58,608 nucleotides of DNA from JAPLST01 sp964397565 (GTDB taxonomy: Bacteria; Auribacterota; UBA3054; JAPLST01). The position numbers were made by a program, and so were the translations under genes. The notes beneath the pieces are model-generated. The model saw only the letters and a program-made list of their open reading frames with translations, was not told the DNA's origin and did not search any database. Of this stretch, positions 49,762 through 58,608 are shown in pieces (position 1 is the first letter of the stretch; each line of letters opens with the position of its first letter). The stretch covers positions 1-58,608 of the forward strand of contig CAYNJC010000028.1 of assembly GCA_964397565.1 (NCBI GenBank). The letters are read 5' to 3'.

Positions 49762-52700
49762 ATGATCGTCACCACACGCACAGCGCCGCACAATGCGGCC
49801 GGCATGCCACCGCCGTGGGGCTTGTATGATCCGGCCTACGAGCACGACAGTTGCGGCGTCGGCTTCGTCGCCCAACTGGACGGCACGGCGACGCATGCCC
49901 TGCTGGACAAGGCCGTGCATGTGTTAGTCAATTTGGAACATCGCGGCGCGGTTGGCGGGGACAAGTCGACGGGTGACGGCGCCGGCTTGTTGATGCAGAT
50001 TCCGGACGCGTTTCTGCGCGATGAATTTCAGGCCTGCGGCGTGGCGCTGCCAGTGCGTGGCGACTATGCCATCGGCACGGTGTTTCTGCCGGCCGACCCC
50101 GCCCGCGCGCAGCGCTGCCAACGAACCTTCGCGACAATCATCGCGGCCGAAGGTGGCGAACTGCTCGGCTGGCGTGACGTGCCGGTGGTGCCAGACGGCT
50201 TGGGCGTGATGGCCTTGTCCACTCTGCCGCTGATCAAACAGATCGCCCTGGGCCGCGGCGCCATTGCGCCCGACGCCTTCGAGCGCAAACTGTACGTCAT
50301 CCGCCGCCGGATTGAAAAAGAGGTCGCCGCCTGGCGCGATGGCGATTACAGTCAGTTCTACATCCCCAGCCTTTCGAGCGTGACCGTGGTCTACAAAGGT
50401 ATGCTGACCGGCACGCAATTGTTGACCTTCTTTCCTGATTTTCAGGACGCGCGTTTTATCTCCGCCTTCGCGATTGTGCACCAGCGCTTCAGCACCAACA
50501 CCCTGCCGACCTGGAGCTTGGCCCAGCCTTTCCGCCATGTCGCGCACAACGGCGAGATCAACACCCTGCGCGGCAATGCCAACCGCATGCGCGCCTTGAG
50601 CGCCTTGTTCGCCTCGCCGCTGCTCGGTGAGGACCTTGAAAAGATCAAGCCGATCATTGTTGAGGGCGGCAGCGATTCGGCCATGTTTGACAATGCGCTC
50701 GAATTGCTGATCATGGCCGGACGTTCGCTGCCGCACGCGGCGATGATGATGGTGCCGGAGGCGTGGGGTTCGAAATATCTGATGAGCGAGGACAAGCGCG
50801 CGTTTTACGAATACCATGCCGCGATCATGGAGCCGTGGGACGGGCCGGCCGCGATGGTCATCACCGACGGGCGCTACATCGGCGCGCTGCTGGACCGCAA
50901 CGGCCTGCGCCCGGCGCGCTACACCGTCACGCGCGACGGCCTGATCGTAATGGCCTCGGAAACCGGCGCGCTCGAAATCCCCGGCGAGAACATTCTCAAA
51001 CGCGGCCGGCTCCAGCCCGGCAAGATGTTCCTGGTGGACTTGCAGCAGCACCGCATTGTTTCCGACGCCGAAATCAAGGCGACCATCTCACGCCAGCAGC
51101 CCTATCGCCGTTGGGTGCGCGAGAATGCCATCACCTTGCGCGGCCTCTTCGCCCCGTCGGACATGCCGAAAACGTCACCGGCGGCGCTCTTGCGCGCCCA
51201 GCACGCATTTGGTTATACCGAGGAAGAGCTGAAACTGATCATCGCACCGATGGCGTCGCAGGGGCAGGAGCCGATCGGCTCGATGGGCAATGACGCCGCC
51301 CTGGCCGTCTTCTCGAAACGCGCCCGCTCGGTCTTTGACTACTTCAAACAATTGTTCGCGCAGGTGACCAATCCGCCGATCGACCCGCTGCGCGAAGAGC
51401 TGGTCATGTCGCTGATGAGCTTCATCGGCCGGGTCGGCAACATTCTTGACGAAACGCCGGTGCACTGCCGCCAGCTCAAACTCAGTCATCCGCTGCTGAC
51501 GCCCGACGACCTGGCGCGCCTGCGCAACGCGAAACATCCCGACATTGTCGTCCATGAGTTGGCCATGCTGTTCCCGGCCCACGGCGGCGGCGAGGCACTC
51601 GCGGCCGCGCTCGATGCGCTGTGCGTGCAGGGCGCGGCGGCCGTGCGCAACGGCGCCACCATTTTGATTTTGACCGATCGCGCACTCGACGCCGCACACG
51701 TGCCGATCCCCGCCTTGCTGGCCACCGCCGGCCTGCATCATCATTTGATCCGCGAGGGCTTGCGGACGATGGCCGGCATCGTGGTCGAGACCGGCGAAGC
51801 CCGCGAAGTCAATCATTTCTGCCTGCTGATCGGCTACGGCGCCAGCGCGATCTGCCCGTATCTGGCGCTCGCCACCGTGTGCGATCTGGCCGAACAGGGC
51901 CTGCTCGAAAACCCGCTCGAGGCCGAGGCGGCCGCCGATCTCTACATCACCGCCGTCAAAAAGGGCATTCTCAAAACGCTCAGCCGGATGGGCATCTCGA
52001 CCGTGCGCAGCTATCGTGGCGCACAAATTTTCGAGGCGCTCGGCATCCACAAAGCCGTGATTGACCGCTACTTCACCGGCACCGCCTCGCGCATCGGCGG
52101 CATCGGTCTCGAGGAAATCGCGCACGAAGCGCAACTGCGCCACCAGCGCGGCTTTCCCACCCGCGGCACACTCGACCCGCTCCTCGATACCGGCGGCGAA
52201 TATCTTGCCCGCGTGGACGGCGAAGCCCATCTCTGGACTCCGACCACGATTTATAAATTGCAGCTCGCCACCCGCGCCAAGGATTACCAGGTCTTCAAGG
52301 AATATACCCACGGCATTGACGATCAGTCAAAACAACATTTGACCTTGCGGAGTTTGTTCGACTTCAAGCTCGGTACGCAGGTGCCGCTCGACGAAGTCGA
52401 ACCGGTTGAAGCGATCACGAAACGCTTCGTCACCGCCGCCATGTCCTACGGCTCGATTGGCAAGGAGACGCACGAAGCGATTGCGATCGCGCTCAATCGC
52501 CTGGGCGGGCGCAGCAATTCGGGCGAAGGCGGCGAGGACCCGGCACGCTATGTGCCGCTGCCGAACGGCGACCGGCGCACTTCGCGCATCAAGCAGGTGG
52601 CCTCGGGCCGTTTTGGCGTCACCGCGGAGTATTTGGTCAACGCCGATGAGTTGCAGATCAAGATTGCGCAAGGCGCCAAGCCCGGCGAGGGCGGCCAGTT

Positions 52701-54342
52701 GCCCGGCCACAAAGTCAGTCCGGACATTGCGCGCGTGCGCCACACCACGCCGTATGTCACGCTGATTTCGCCGCCACCGCATCATGACATTTATTCGATC
52801 GAAGATTTGCAGCAATTGATTTACGATCTGAAAATGGTGAATCCGCGCGCGAATGTTTCGGTCAAGCTGGTCTCGGAAGTGGGCGTCGGCACGATCGCCG
52901 CCGGCGTCGCCAAGGCCAAAGCGGACTTGGTCTTGATCGCCGGCTATGACGGCGGCACCGGCGCGTCGCCCTTGACCTCGATCAAGCATTGCGGCCTGCC
53001 CTGGGAGCTTGGTCTGGCCGAAACACACCATGCCCTGATTGCCAATGGCTTGCGCGACCGCATTATTGTGCAGGCCGACGGCCAGATGCGCACCGGGCGC
53101 GACATTGTCATTGCCGCCCTGCTGGGCGCCGAGCAGTTCGGCTTCGGCACCGCCGTGCTGGTCACGCTGGGCTGCATCATGATGCGCAAATGCCATTTGA
53201 ACACGTGCCCGGTCGGCGTCGCCACCCAGGATGAAACCTTGCGCGCGCGCTTTACCGGCAGCCCTGATTATGTCGAGTGTTTCCTGCGCTTCATCGCCCA
53301 GGATGTGCGCGAACACATGGCCCAACTCGGCTTCCGCACGATGGATGAGATGATCGGCCAGGTCGAGTTGCTGGATTTCCGGCCGGCGCTCGACCACTGG
53401 AAAACGCGCGGCGTGGACTTGCAGCGCTTGCTCGCGCCGCCACCAGCCAATGGCACGCGCCGCTGCATCCGTACCCAGGAACATGAGCTCGCCAAGGCCC
53501 TCGATGTCGAATTGCTCGCTTTGGCGGCGCCGGCGTTCGAGCATGGCACCGCCGTCTGCTGCGATCTGCCGATCCGCAATGTCAATCGCACGGTCGGCGC
53601 CATGCTCAGCGGTGAGATCACCCGCCGCTACGGCGCGCAGGGCTTGCCACCCGACACGCTGCGTTTCAATTTCACCGGCTCGGCCGGCCAGAGCTTTGGC
53701 GCCTTTGTCACGCGCGGCGTCACGTTGCGCGTCGAGGGCGACACCAATGACTATCTCGGCAAGGGCCTGTCGGGCGGCAAACTGATCGTCGTGCCGCCGC
53801 GCGACGCGCACTTCGTGCCGCACGAGAACATTATCACCGGCAATGTCGCGCTGTATGGCGCGACCGCCGGTGAAGTCTACATTTACGGCATGGCCGGCGA
53901 ACGCTTCGCGGTGCGCAATTCCGGCGCGATTGCGGTCGTCGAGGGCGTCGGCGACCATGGCTGCGAATACATGACTGGCGGGATCGTCGTCGTGCTCGGA
54001 CCGACCGGCGTCAATTTCGCCGCCGGCATGAGCGGCGGGATCGCCTATGTCTACGATGACAACGAGTTGCTCGGCATGCGCAGTAATCTGGACATGGTTG
54101 ATCTCGAAAGCGTCTGGACTGAGCGCGACAAGCGCCAGTTGCACACGCTGCTCGAACGCCATTTGCAGTACACTGGCAGCGCGCGCGCGCGCCTGCTGCT
54201 TGACACCTGGGAGACCGCCTATCCGCTCTTCGTCAAGGTTATGCCGATGGACTACAAGCGCGCACTTGAACGCATCAAGCAGCACGAGTTCAGCGATGAC
54301 GAGGCCGTCTCGGCCAGCGAAGAGGTCTTCCAAACCCCTTGA
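49762..54342 (+). CDS. gltB: Glutamate synthase (NADPH-type), large subunit
   Basis: 1526 residues. Transfers the amide of glutamine to 2-oxoglutarate, giving two glutamates. AAGGAG precedes the ATG at 49762. N-terminal propeptide of 30 residues, then the nucleophile C31 in HDSCGVGF of the class II glutaminase domain; central domain; FMN/synthase domain with GGRSNSGEGGEDP and GYDGGTGASPLTSIKHCG (in parts), the 3Fe-4S cysteines in CIMMRKCHLNTCPVG, and the C-terminal beta-helix GXGXG domain (GSAGQSFGAFVTRGV to GPTGVNFAAGMSGG). The frame is open upstream to 49624 but includes the promoter. gltD follows 34 bp later. Confidence 0.97.
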   Translation: MIVTTRTAPHNAAGMPPPWGLYDPAYEHDSCGVGFVAQLDGTATHALLDKAVHVLVNLEHRGAVGGDKSTGDGAGLLMQIPDAFLRDEFQACGVALPVRGDYAIGTVFLPADPARAQRCQRTFATIIAAEGGELLGWRDVPVVPDGLGVMALSTLPLIKQIALGRGAIAPDAFERKLYVIRRRIEKEVAAWRDGDYSQFYIPSLSSVTVVYKGMLTGTQLLTFFPDFQDARFISAFAIVHQRFSTNTLPTWSLAQPFRHVAHNGEINTLRGNANRMRALSALFASPLLGEDLEKIKPIIVEGGSDSAMFDNALELLIMAGRSLPHAAMMMVPEAWGSKYLMSEDKRAFYEYHAAIMEPWDGPAAMVITDGRYIGALLDRNGLRPARYTVTRDGLIVMASETGALEIPGENILKRGRLQPGKMFLVDLQQHRIVSDAEIKATISRQQPYRRWVRENAITLRGLFAPSDMPKTSPAALLRAQHAFGYTEEELKLIIAPMASQGQEPIGSMGNDAALAVFSKRARSVFDYFKQLFAQVTNPPIDPLREELVMSLMSFIGRVGNILDETPVHCRQLKLSHPLLTPDDLARLRNAKHPDIVVHELAMLFPAHGGGEALAAALDALCVQGAAAVRNGATILILTDRALDAAHVPIPALLATAGLHHHLIREGLRTMAGIVVETGEAREVNHFCLLIGYGASAICPYLALATVCDLAEQGLLENPLEAEAAADLYITAVKKGILKTLSRMGISTVRSYRGAQIFEALGIHKAVIDRYFTGTASRIGGIGLEEIAHEAQLRHQRGFPTRGTLDPLLDTGGEYLARVDGEAHLWTPTTIYKLQLATRAKDYQVFKEYTHGIDDQSKQHLTLRSLFDFKLGTQVPLDEVEPVEAITKRFVTAAMSYGSIGKETHEAIAIALNRLGGRSNSGEGGEDPARYVPLPNGDRRTSRIKQVASGRFGVTAEYLVNADELQIKIAQGAKPGEGGQLPGHKVSPDIARVRHTTPYVTLISPPPHHDIYSIEDLQQLIYDLKMVNPRANVSVKLVSEVGVGTIAAGVAKAKADLVLIAGYDGGTGASPLTSIKHCGLPWELGLAETHHALIANGLRDRIIVQADGQMRTGRDIVIAALLGAEQFGFGTAVLVTLGCIMMRKCHLNTCPVGVATQDETLRARFTGSPDYVECFLRFIAQDVREHMAQLGFRTMDEMIGQVELLDFRPALDHWKTRGVDLQRLLAPPPANGTRRCIRTQEHELAKALDVELLALAAPAFEHGTAVCCDLPIRNVNRTVGAMLSGEITRRYGAQGLPPDTLRFNFTGSAGQSFGAFVTRGVTLRVEGDTNDYLGKGLSGGKLIVVPPRDAHFVPHENIITGNVALYGATAGEVYIYGMAGERFAVRNSGAIAVVEGVGDHGCEYMTGGIVVVLGPTGVNFAAGMSGGIAYVYDDNELLGMRSNLDMVDLESVWTERDKRQLHTLLERHLQYTGSARARLLLDTWETAYPLFVKVMPMDYKRALERIKQHEFSDDEAVSASEEVFQTP

Positions 54343-54376
54343 TGTTGTAACGACCACCCGACCGTAGTATTCCATT

Positions 54377-55807
54377 ATGGCAAAACCAACTGGTTTCATC
54401 GAGTTCCCGCGCGTTGACCCCGCCAAGCAAAACGTGGCGCAACGCCTCACGCATTACCGTGAGTTCGAGCCGCTCTTGCCGGGCGACGAACTGACGCGCC
54501 AGGCCGCGCGCTGCATGGATTGCGGCATTCCCGCCTGCCACCTGTATGGCTGTCCGGTGGTCAATTTGATTCCGGACTGGAACGACATGCTCTATCGCGG
54601 CCACTGGCGGCGCGCACTCGACTTGCTGCACAAGACCAACAATTTCCCGGAAGTCACCGGCCGCGTCTGCCCGGCGCCGTGCGAGGCCGCCTGCGTCTTG
54701 GCGATCAATCAGCCGGCGGTGACCATCAAGCAACTCGAGCTGCAAATCATCGAGCGCGGTTTCCGCGAAGGCTGGGTCGTGCCACAACGCCCGGCCCTCA
54801 AGACCGGCAAAAGTGTCGCCATCATCGGCGCGGGCCCGGCGGGCCTTGCGGCCGCACAGCAGCTTGCGCGCCACGGCCACACCGTTGTCGTTTTTGAAAA
54901 AGATGATCGGATCGGCGGTCTGCTGCGCTACGGCATTCCCGATTTCAAGCTCGAAAAATGGGTGCTCGATCGCCGGCTCGAACAAATGCTGGCCGAGGGC
55001 GTGGTCTTCGAGCCGAGCGTCAATGTCGGCCGCGACCTCAGCGTCGCGCTAGTGCGCGCGCGCTTTGACGCCCTGCTGATCACCACCGGCGCCGGCGTGC
55101 CGCGCGAATTGCCCGTGCCCGGCCGTCAACTGACCGGCGTGCATTGCGCGATGGAGTTTCTCGCCCAAAACAATCGCCGGCTTGCCGGCGAGACCATTCC
55201 GAAATCACAGGGCATTTCCGCCAAGGGCAAGCAGGTGATCGTCATCGGCGGCGGCGATACCGGCTCGGACTGCATCGGCACGTCGCTCCGCCAAGGTGCA
55301 ATCAGCGTCACCCAACTCGAACTCCTGCCCAAGCCGCCCGAGCAGCGCGTGGAACGCAATCCGTGGCCCGAGTGGCCCGGGATTCTGCGCACCTCATCCT
55401 CGCAGGAAGAAGGCTGCGAACGCATCTGGAGCGTCGACACCAAGGAATGCATCGGCACGCACGGCGCGGTCGAAAAGCTGCGCTGCGTCCGGCTTGCATG
55501 GACTGCAGTGGAGGTTGCCGGCCGGCGCACGTTCAAGGAAGTGCCCAACTCGCACTTCGAGCTGCCTGCCCAACTGGTGTTGCTGGCGATGGGGTTTGTG
55601 CATGTCGAGCACGGGCCGCTGGTGGAGGACCTGCACTTGCCGCTCGACGCGCGCGGCAACATTCTCGCCGACGAAAACCACATGACGGCCGTGCCGGGCG
55701 TGTTCGTCGCTGGCGATGCGCACGTCGGCGCGTCGCTGGTAGTACGCGCGATTAATTTTGGCCGTCGCGCCGCCGCCGGCGTGGATGCCTACCTGCTGGG
55801 CACGTGA
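54377..55807 (+). CDS. gltD: Glutamate synthase, small subunit
   Basis: 476 residues. Takes electrons from NADPH through FAD and passes them over iron-sulphur clusters to the large subunit. N-terminal cysteine clusters CMDCGIPACHLYGCPVVN and RVCPAPCEAACVL; FAD motif AIIGAGPAGLAAAQQLARHG (140s); NADPH motif VIVIGGGDTGSDCIGTSLRQG (in two parts); C-terminal GVFVAGDAHVGASLVVRAI. Second gene of the operon with gltB. Confidence 0.97.
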   Translation: MAKPTGFIEFPRVDPAKQNVAQRLTHYREFEPLLPGDELTRQAARCMDCGIPACHLYGCPVVNLIPDWNDMLYRGHWRRALDLLHKTNNFPEVTGRVCPAPCEAACVLAINQPAVTIKQLELQIIERGFREGWVVPQRPALKTGKSVAIIGAGPAGLAAAQQLARHGHTVVVFEKDDRIGGLLRYGIPDFKLEKWVLDRRLEQMLAEGVVFEPSVNVGRDLSVALVRARFDALLITTGAGVPRELPVPGRQLTGVHCAMEFLAQNNRRLAGETIPKSQGISAKGKQVIVIGGGDTGSDCIGTSLRQGAISVTQLELLPKPPEQRVERNPWPEWPGILRTSSSQEEGCERIWSVDTKECIGTHGAVEKLRCVRLAWTAVEVAGRRTFKEVPNSHFELPAQLVLLAMGFVHVEHGPLVEDLHLPLDARGNILADENHMTAVPGVFVAGDAHVGASLVVRAINFGRRAAAGVDAYLLGT

Positions 55808-56003
55808 TCGCCCACGCGCTGTCCGGCGGCGTCAGCAAAAAAGGAACGGCCGCCAGTTTTTCATGGGCTTGCCGGTGTCACGGCCGCGCCATGTTTCAAT
55901 TATGCAATCTCACAGTCTTTCTTACCATTCTTATGCTATAATCTACCAACAGTGCTGCGTGCGCTGTGTTTTAGTTGATAGTTCTGCCTAACACGGGGAT
56001 CTT

Positions 56004-56603
56004 ATGGACATTAATAACGCGCAGAAATGTGAGCACAACCTTATAGTGCGGCATAGACTGGTGAAAACGTATCTCCTGGGAATGGGTTTCGGTTATGTTG
56101 GCTCATATCTCCTGTGCAGGCTTACAACTTGGGGTGAATGCCCGCCCAAACTATATCCTTTTGGCCAAGCCATTCTGAGCACTGTCGCGCTAGTGATTAT
56201 AGTGGGTGGGGTTCATGCTCTATTAGCCTTCCTCTACAAACTGACACATTGGCACAGCGTCGCATCGCCTGAATTGCCGGTACGGCGCGTGAATAGAAAA
56301 TATGTTGCGGCACTCAGTGTGTTTTTTACCGGCGAAGTCGGTTCCTTAAGTTCTCGCATCATGGAGTCTCATAGTATGTCTTTAGTCGGAGGTGCGGCGG
56401 CTTCTATAATTGTACTTGCTTTCTCTACGATTGCGGCAGTGCTGTGGTTGCGGGCTATTGGCGATGCCTTGCGCCGCTTCGAGCAGAATGGCGTCTGGGC
56501 TAAATTACTGGTTGGGCTGCTTTACCTGATTACAGTGCCAATGTCATGGGTTGTCGGTACTGGATGCCATTACGCGATCCATCATTTGCTGTTTGATAAA
56601 TAA
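56004..56603 (+). CDS. Integral membrane protein of unknown function
   Basis: 199 residues with about four hydrophobic segments (near 25-40, 55-78, 128-150 and 168-190). No family recognised. The gene is clearly more AT-rich than its neighbours and has a TATAAT box at 55937-55942 with no good -35. It ends 5 bp before the PLD-family gene, so the two are probably expressed together. The 196-bp gap before it contains no other gene. Confidence 0.6.
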   Translation: MDINNAQKCEHNLIVRHRLVKTYLLGMGFGYVGSYLLCRLTTWGECPPKLYPFGQAILSTVALVIIVGGVHALLAFLYKLTHWHSVASPELPVRRVNRKYVAALSVFFTGEVGSLSSRIMESHSMSLVGGAAASIIVLAFSTIAAVLWLRAIGDALRRFEQNGVWAKLLVGLLYLITVPMSWVVGTGCHYAIHHLLFDK

Positions 56604-56608
56604 GTAAC

Positions 56609-57136
56609 ATGATCGAGCTGCTCGACTATCGCACGCTCAATCAGCGCGTGGTGCATGAACTGATTCCGCGCGCCAAAGAATTTGTCTGGCTCGCCACCGC
56701 CAATCTCAAAGACATGTATGTGCACCGCGGCGCGGCGCGCTATCGTTCGTTCCTGGCCGGCTTCAGTGAGCTGGCCGCGCGCGGCGTGACCATTCGCATC
56801 CTGCACGCCAGCGAGCCGTCCCAGGCGTTTCAGCAGTCCATTCAACGTTATAAGAATTTGCAGGATGATGCCATCGAACTGGCCTTGTGTCCACGCGTGC
56901 ACATGAAATTGGTGATCGTTGACGGGCTGGCGGCCTATGCCGGCAGCGCGAACATCACCGGCGCTGGCCTAGGCGAAAAATCCGCGCGCAATCGCAACTT
57001 CGAGGTGGGCTGGATCACGGATGAGCACGCCACGGTCGCGCACTTGATGCAATTATTTGATGATGTCTGGCGCGGCGCGCAGTGCCGCGATTGCGGCCGG
57101 AGAAAATTGTGTCCCCTGCCGCTGGACAAGCCCTGA
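56609..57136 (+). CDS. Single-motif phospholipase D-like protein with Cys tail
   Basis: 175 residues, one HKD-type motif: HMKLVIVDGLAAYAGSANITGAG (two parts; His and Lys near 97-99, then GSxN) followed by NRNFEVGW, as in small bacterial PLD-family nucleases and transferases that act as dimers. The C-terminus carries CRDCGRRKLCPLP, three cysteines that may bind metal. No signal peptide; probably cytoplasmic. Upstream is the membrane protein gene, and a heptamer array follows. The substrate (DNA, RNA or lipid) cannot be told from the sequence. Confidence 0.8.
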   Translation: MIELLDYRTLNQRVVHELIPRAKEFVWLATANLKDMYVHRGAARYRSFLAGFSELAARGVTIRILHASEPSQAFQQSIQRYKNLQDDAIELALCPRVHMKLVIVDGLAAYAGSANITGAGLGEKSARNRNFEVGWITDEHATVAHLMQLFDDVWRGAQCRDCGRRKLCPLPLDKP

Positions 57137-57148
57137 GGAATGACGAAT

Positions 57149-57172
57149 GCTGCTTGGAGTCCCGCCAACGGC
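57149..57172 (-). repeat. Fragment of the composite dispersed repeat
   Basis: 24 bp, the exact reverse complement of 43067-43090, right after the PLD-like gene. Confidence 0.8.
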
Positions 57173-57205
57173 GGGAACGAATAGCGAAGGGAAGAAAAGG
57201 CGAAC

Positions 57206-57275
57206 GCTCAACATTGAACCTTCAACATTGAACATTGAACGTCCAGCATTCAACGGTGAACATTGAACGTCGAGC
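57206..57275 (+). repeat. Ten-unit heptamer array, unit ATTGAAC
   Basis: Units GCTCAAC, ATTGAAC, CTTCAAC, ATTGAAC, ATTGAAC, GTCCAGC, ATTCAAC, GGTGAAC, ATTGAAC, GTCGAGC: the consensus is NNTSAAC with ATTGAAC in four units. It starts 70 bp after the stop of the PLD-like gene. The remaining 57276-57530 holds no recognisable gene. Confidence 0.82.
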
Positions 57276-57530
57276 GGAAGACAAGACCGAGTAGCATCAA
57301 ACGACATTTTCTGTCATTTGCTGTTCCTCTGTAGGTGACGCTTCAGCGCCGCCACGCTGCAGCCGGGTGCATTTGCCAACGAACCATGAGCACGCACGCA
57401 ACCGCTGCGCCGGCGTTCATTCTGGTTTGACTGAGTTTGGTACTCGCTGCTGCTTGAAAACTGCAAACTCCATGCCTGACCCTGTTCTGCCCCGAATGGC
57501 CTAGTGCGGGCCTGACCTTACTTCGCTCCT

Positions 57531-58454
57531 CTAATCTCCGGGCAGCGCAGCATCTGTCCACTGGAACCGCTCCATTTCCGGCAGCCTATCAAGACTGAGC
57601 TTGGCGGCGCCATTCAAATTGCGTTTGGCTTGCTGAAGGTTGCCGGTCTTGTCGGCGCCATGCGACATTGCGCGCGCCAAGTGCCGCACCGCCTCGACAA
57701 TGTCATTCTTGTTGGTTGTGTTGTAACTGTTGATCAGATACTCCTTGCTGCTCTCTGCGGTATCGTGAGACCTTTGTGCAAACTGATTACTAATCGTGGG
57801 GCTGCACTTAAACGAAATCTTGTGCTCATCCAAAGGAACACAGCCTTTGCGGCCGACATAGGCTGTGTATATGGCTGAACGCCTTATGGGTTCATATGCG
57901 TAGGACTGAATGCGCGCAAATTGCGCATCCGTCAAAGCAAGTGGCACAAGCCACAACAAATAGCGTTCATTGCGGAACAGACAGGGATCGTTCACGATGT
58001 CACTATCAGCGGCGGGGCGCTCTGCGACATAAAAACAGGCGACATCGTTGGTAAACGCAAGGCGTTGTCGTGTCTCAGCCTCGGACCAGCAGGATGCCAC
58101 AATGCGCAGCACGCGCAATTTGGTGAGGTCCAGATCATCTTCGTGGGGTTCGCGACATTCTGCATTCGAAGCGTTGTAGTGCATTAATGCAGCTGACGTG
58201 ATTGCGCGAGCTTCAACAATCAGTGCCGCATTTGCCATAAGATTGGTCAAGCGCACGCTGTTCCGTGCCGGGCTCCAATCACTGTGCTGCTGATTGAGCC
58301 ATTCATTAGTCATGGGTGGTTCGCAGGTCTTTGGTGGTGGCGTCCATTCATCTGCCGCCACGTATGCAGGAGTCACGTTGGTCTGGCCCGCGCGCAGCGG
58401 CGCCACAGACAATACAGCGATGGCGATCACAACTGGCATCCATAGGCTCTTCAT
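57531..58454 (-). CDS. Secreted cysteine-containing protein of unknown function
   Basis: 307 residues from the ATG at 58454 (AAGGAG upstream), signal peptide MKSLWMPVVIAIAVLSVAPLRAG (two parts). The mature part has several cysteines and aromatic residues (DVACFYVAERPAADSD, ERYLLWLVPLALTDAQFARI) and resembles no family I know. A good promoter (58484-58511) precedes it. It is flanked by the 9-bp inverted repeats GCCTGACCC (57474) and GGGTCAGGC (58497). Confidence 0.65.
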   Translation of the reverse strand: MKSLWMPVVIAIAVLSVAPLRAGQTNVTPAYVAADEWTPPPKTCEPPMTNEWLNQQHSDWSPARNSVRLTNLMANAALIVEARAITSAALMHYNASNAECREPHEDDLDLTKLRVLRIVASCWSEAETRQRLAFTNDVACFYVAERPAADSDIVNDPCLFRNERYLLWLVPLALTDAQFARIQSYAYEPIRRSAIYTAYVGRKGCVPLDEHKISFKCSPTISNQFAQRSHDTAESSKEYLINSYNTTNKNDIVEAVRHLARAMSHGADKTGNLQQAKRNLNGAAKLSLDRLPEMERFQWTDAALPGD

Positions 58455-58483
58455 ATCAGCTCCTTGTTCTCTAACATGGTTGA

Positions 58484-58511
58484 ATTGTACCACATGGGGT
58501 CAGGCGTGCAA
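58484..58511 (-). promoter_or_regulatory. Likely promoter of the last gene
   Basis: Minus strand TTGCAC (58511-58506), 16-bp spacer, TACAAT (58489-58484), about 30 bp before the ATG at 58454. Confidence 0.65.
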
Positions 58512-58608
58512 TGTACACTGCTTATGACAGTCGCGCCATCATTCTCTTCAGGTGTTTGTCGCGCCGGGCTCGGCTCGCCACACGCCGATACGCCATATTC
58601 ACCGCGCT

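Noticed and set aside
52327..54450. 707-residue open frame antisense to gltB
   Set aside because: gltB on the plus strand has all family motifs; the antisense frame is a GC-rich shadow with Arg/Ala/Gln bias, no family motif and no ribosome site.

Overview
The window reads as a chromosomal segment of a GC-rich, Gram-negative-type bacterium of the PVC superphylum, most likely a Kiritimatiellota/Verrucomicrobiota/Lentisphaerota relative. The evidence is: a locus matching the Akkermansia Amuc_1098-1101 pilus-like system (12.0-20.8 kb), the roughly 50-residue PVC 'small basic protein' (35.2 kb), several secreted proteins with PEP-CTERM-type tails, lipoprotein and secretin signals, and no Gram-positive features. 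No rRNA genes, complete insertion sequences, prophage or CRISPR array were seen.

Layout. 0-4.4 kb: a tightly overlapping plus-strand operon panC-pgl-M28 peptidase-zwf (pantothenate plus oxidative pentose phosphate entry). 4.4-7.7 kb: two Rhs-core fragments that share a 284-bp identical block, one ending in an HExxH-type tip followed by a small AT-rich lipoprotein gene. 7.8-11.9 kb (minus): an orphan NarL-type response regulator, then a stand-alone 5'-3' exonuclease, coaE and rho. 12.0-20.8 kb (minus): PilM/PilN-like, PilO-like, a zinc-ribbon/Ca-loop protein and two secretins. 20.9-24.5 kb (minus): TPR lipoprotein-like/secreted protein, RNase P RNA, a COG1579 zinc-ribbon protein and a secreted protein, then tRNA-Ala and tRNA-Ile. 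24.8-29.0 kb (plus): the conserved rpmH-rnpA-yidD-yidC-mnmE cluster. 29-37.7 kb (mostly minus): rfbA, two XPF/ERCC4-type nucleases flanking a deoxyribosyltransferase-like gene, guaA, tpiA, small basic protein, dtd and an M29 aminopeptidase. 38-46.4 kb: a LacI-type regulator heading a polysaccharide-degradation operon (GH26-like enzyme, duplicated carbohydrate-binding-like protein), plus other secreted proteins with sorting tails. 46.7-49.4 kb: a DtxR-family repressor with fused FeoA domain and feoB, behind a consensus promoter and two perfect operator palindromes. 49.7-55.8 kb: gltBD. 56-58.5 kb: a membrane protein, a PLD-family protein and a secreted protein.

Cross-cutting structure. Six arrays of 7-bp tandem repeats occur, each with a different unit but nearly all built around a TGA at one fixed phase. 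Several fill the whole gap between one gene's stop and the next gene's start; one is read in frame inside a TPR protein. A second family of 25-bp hairpin repeats shows compensatory stem changes and sits partly inside the Rhs reading frames. A third composite repeat links 43.0 kb with the window's first bases and with 57.1 kb. These repeats, the XPF-NDT-XPF cluster, the predicted LacI regulon and the row of hairpins behind rho are the most interesting parts. The six-frame picture is full of long antisense frames caused by high GC; these were not annotated.
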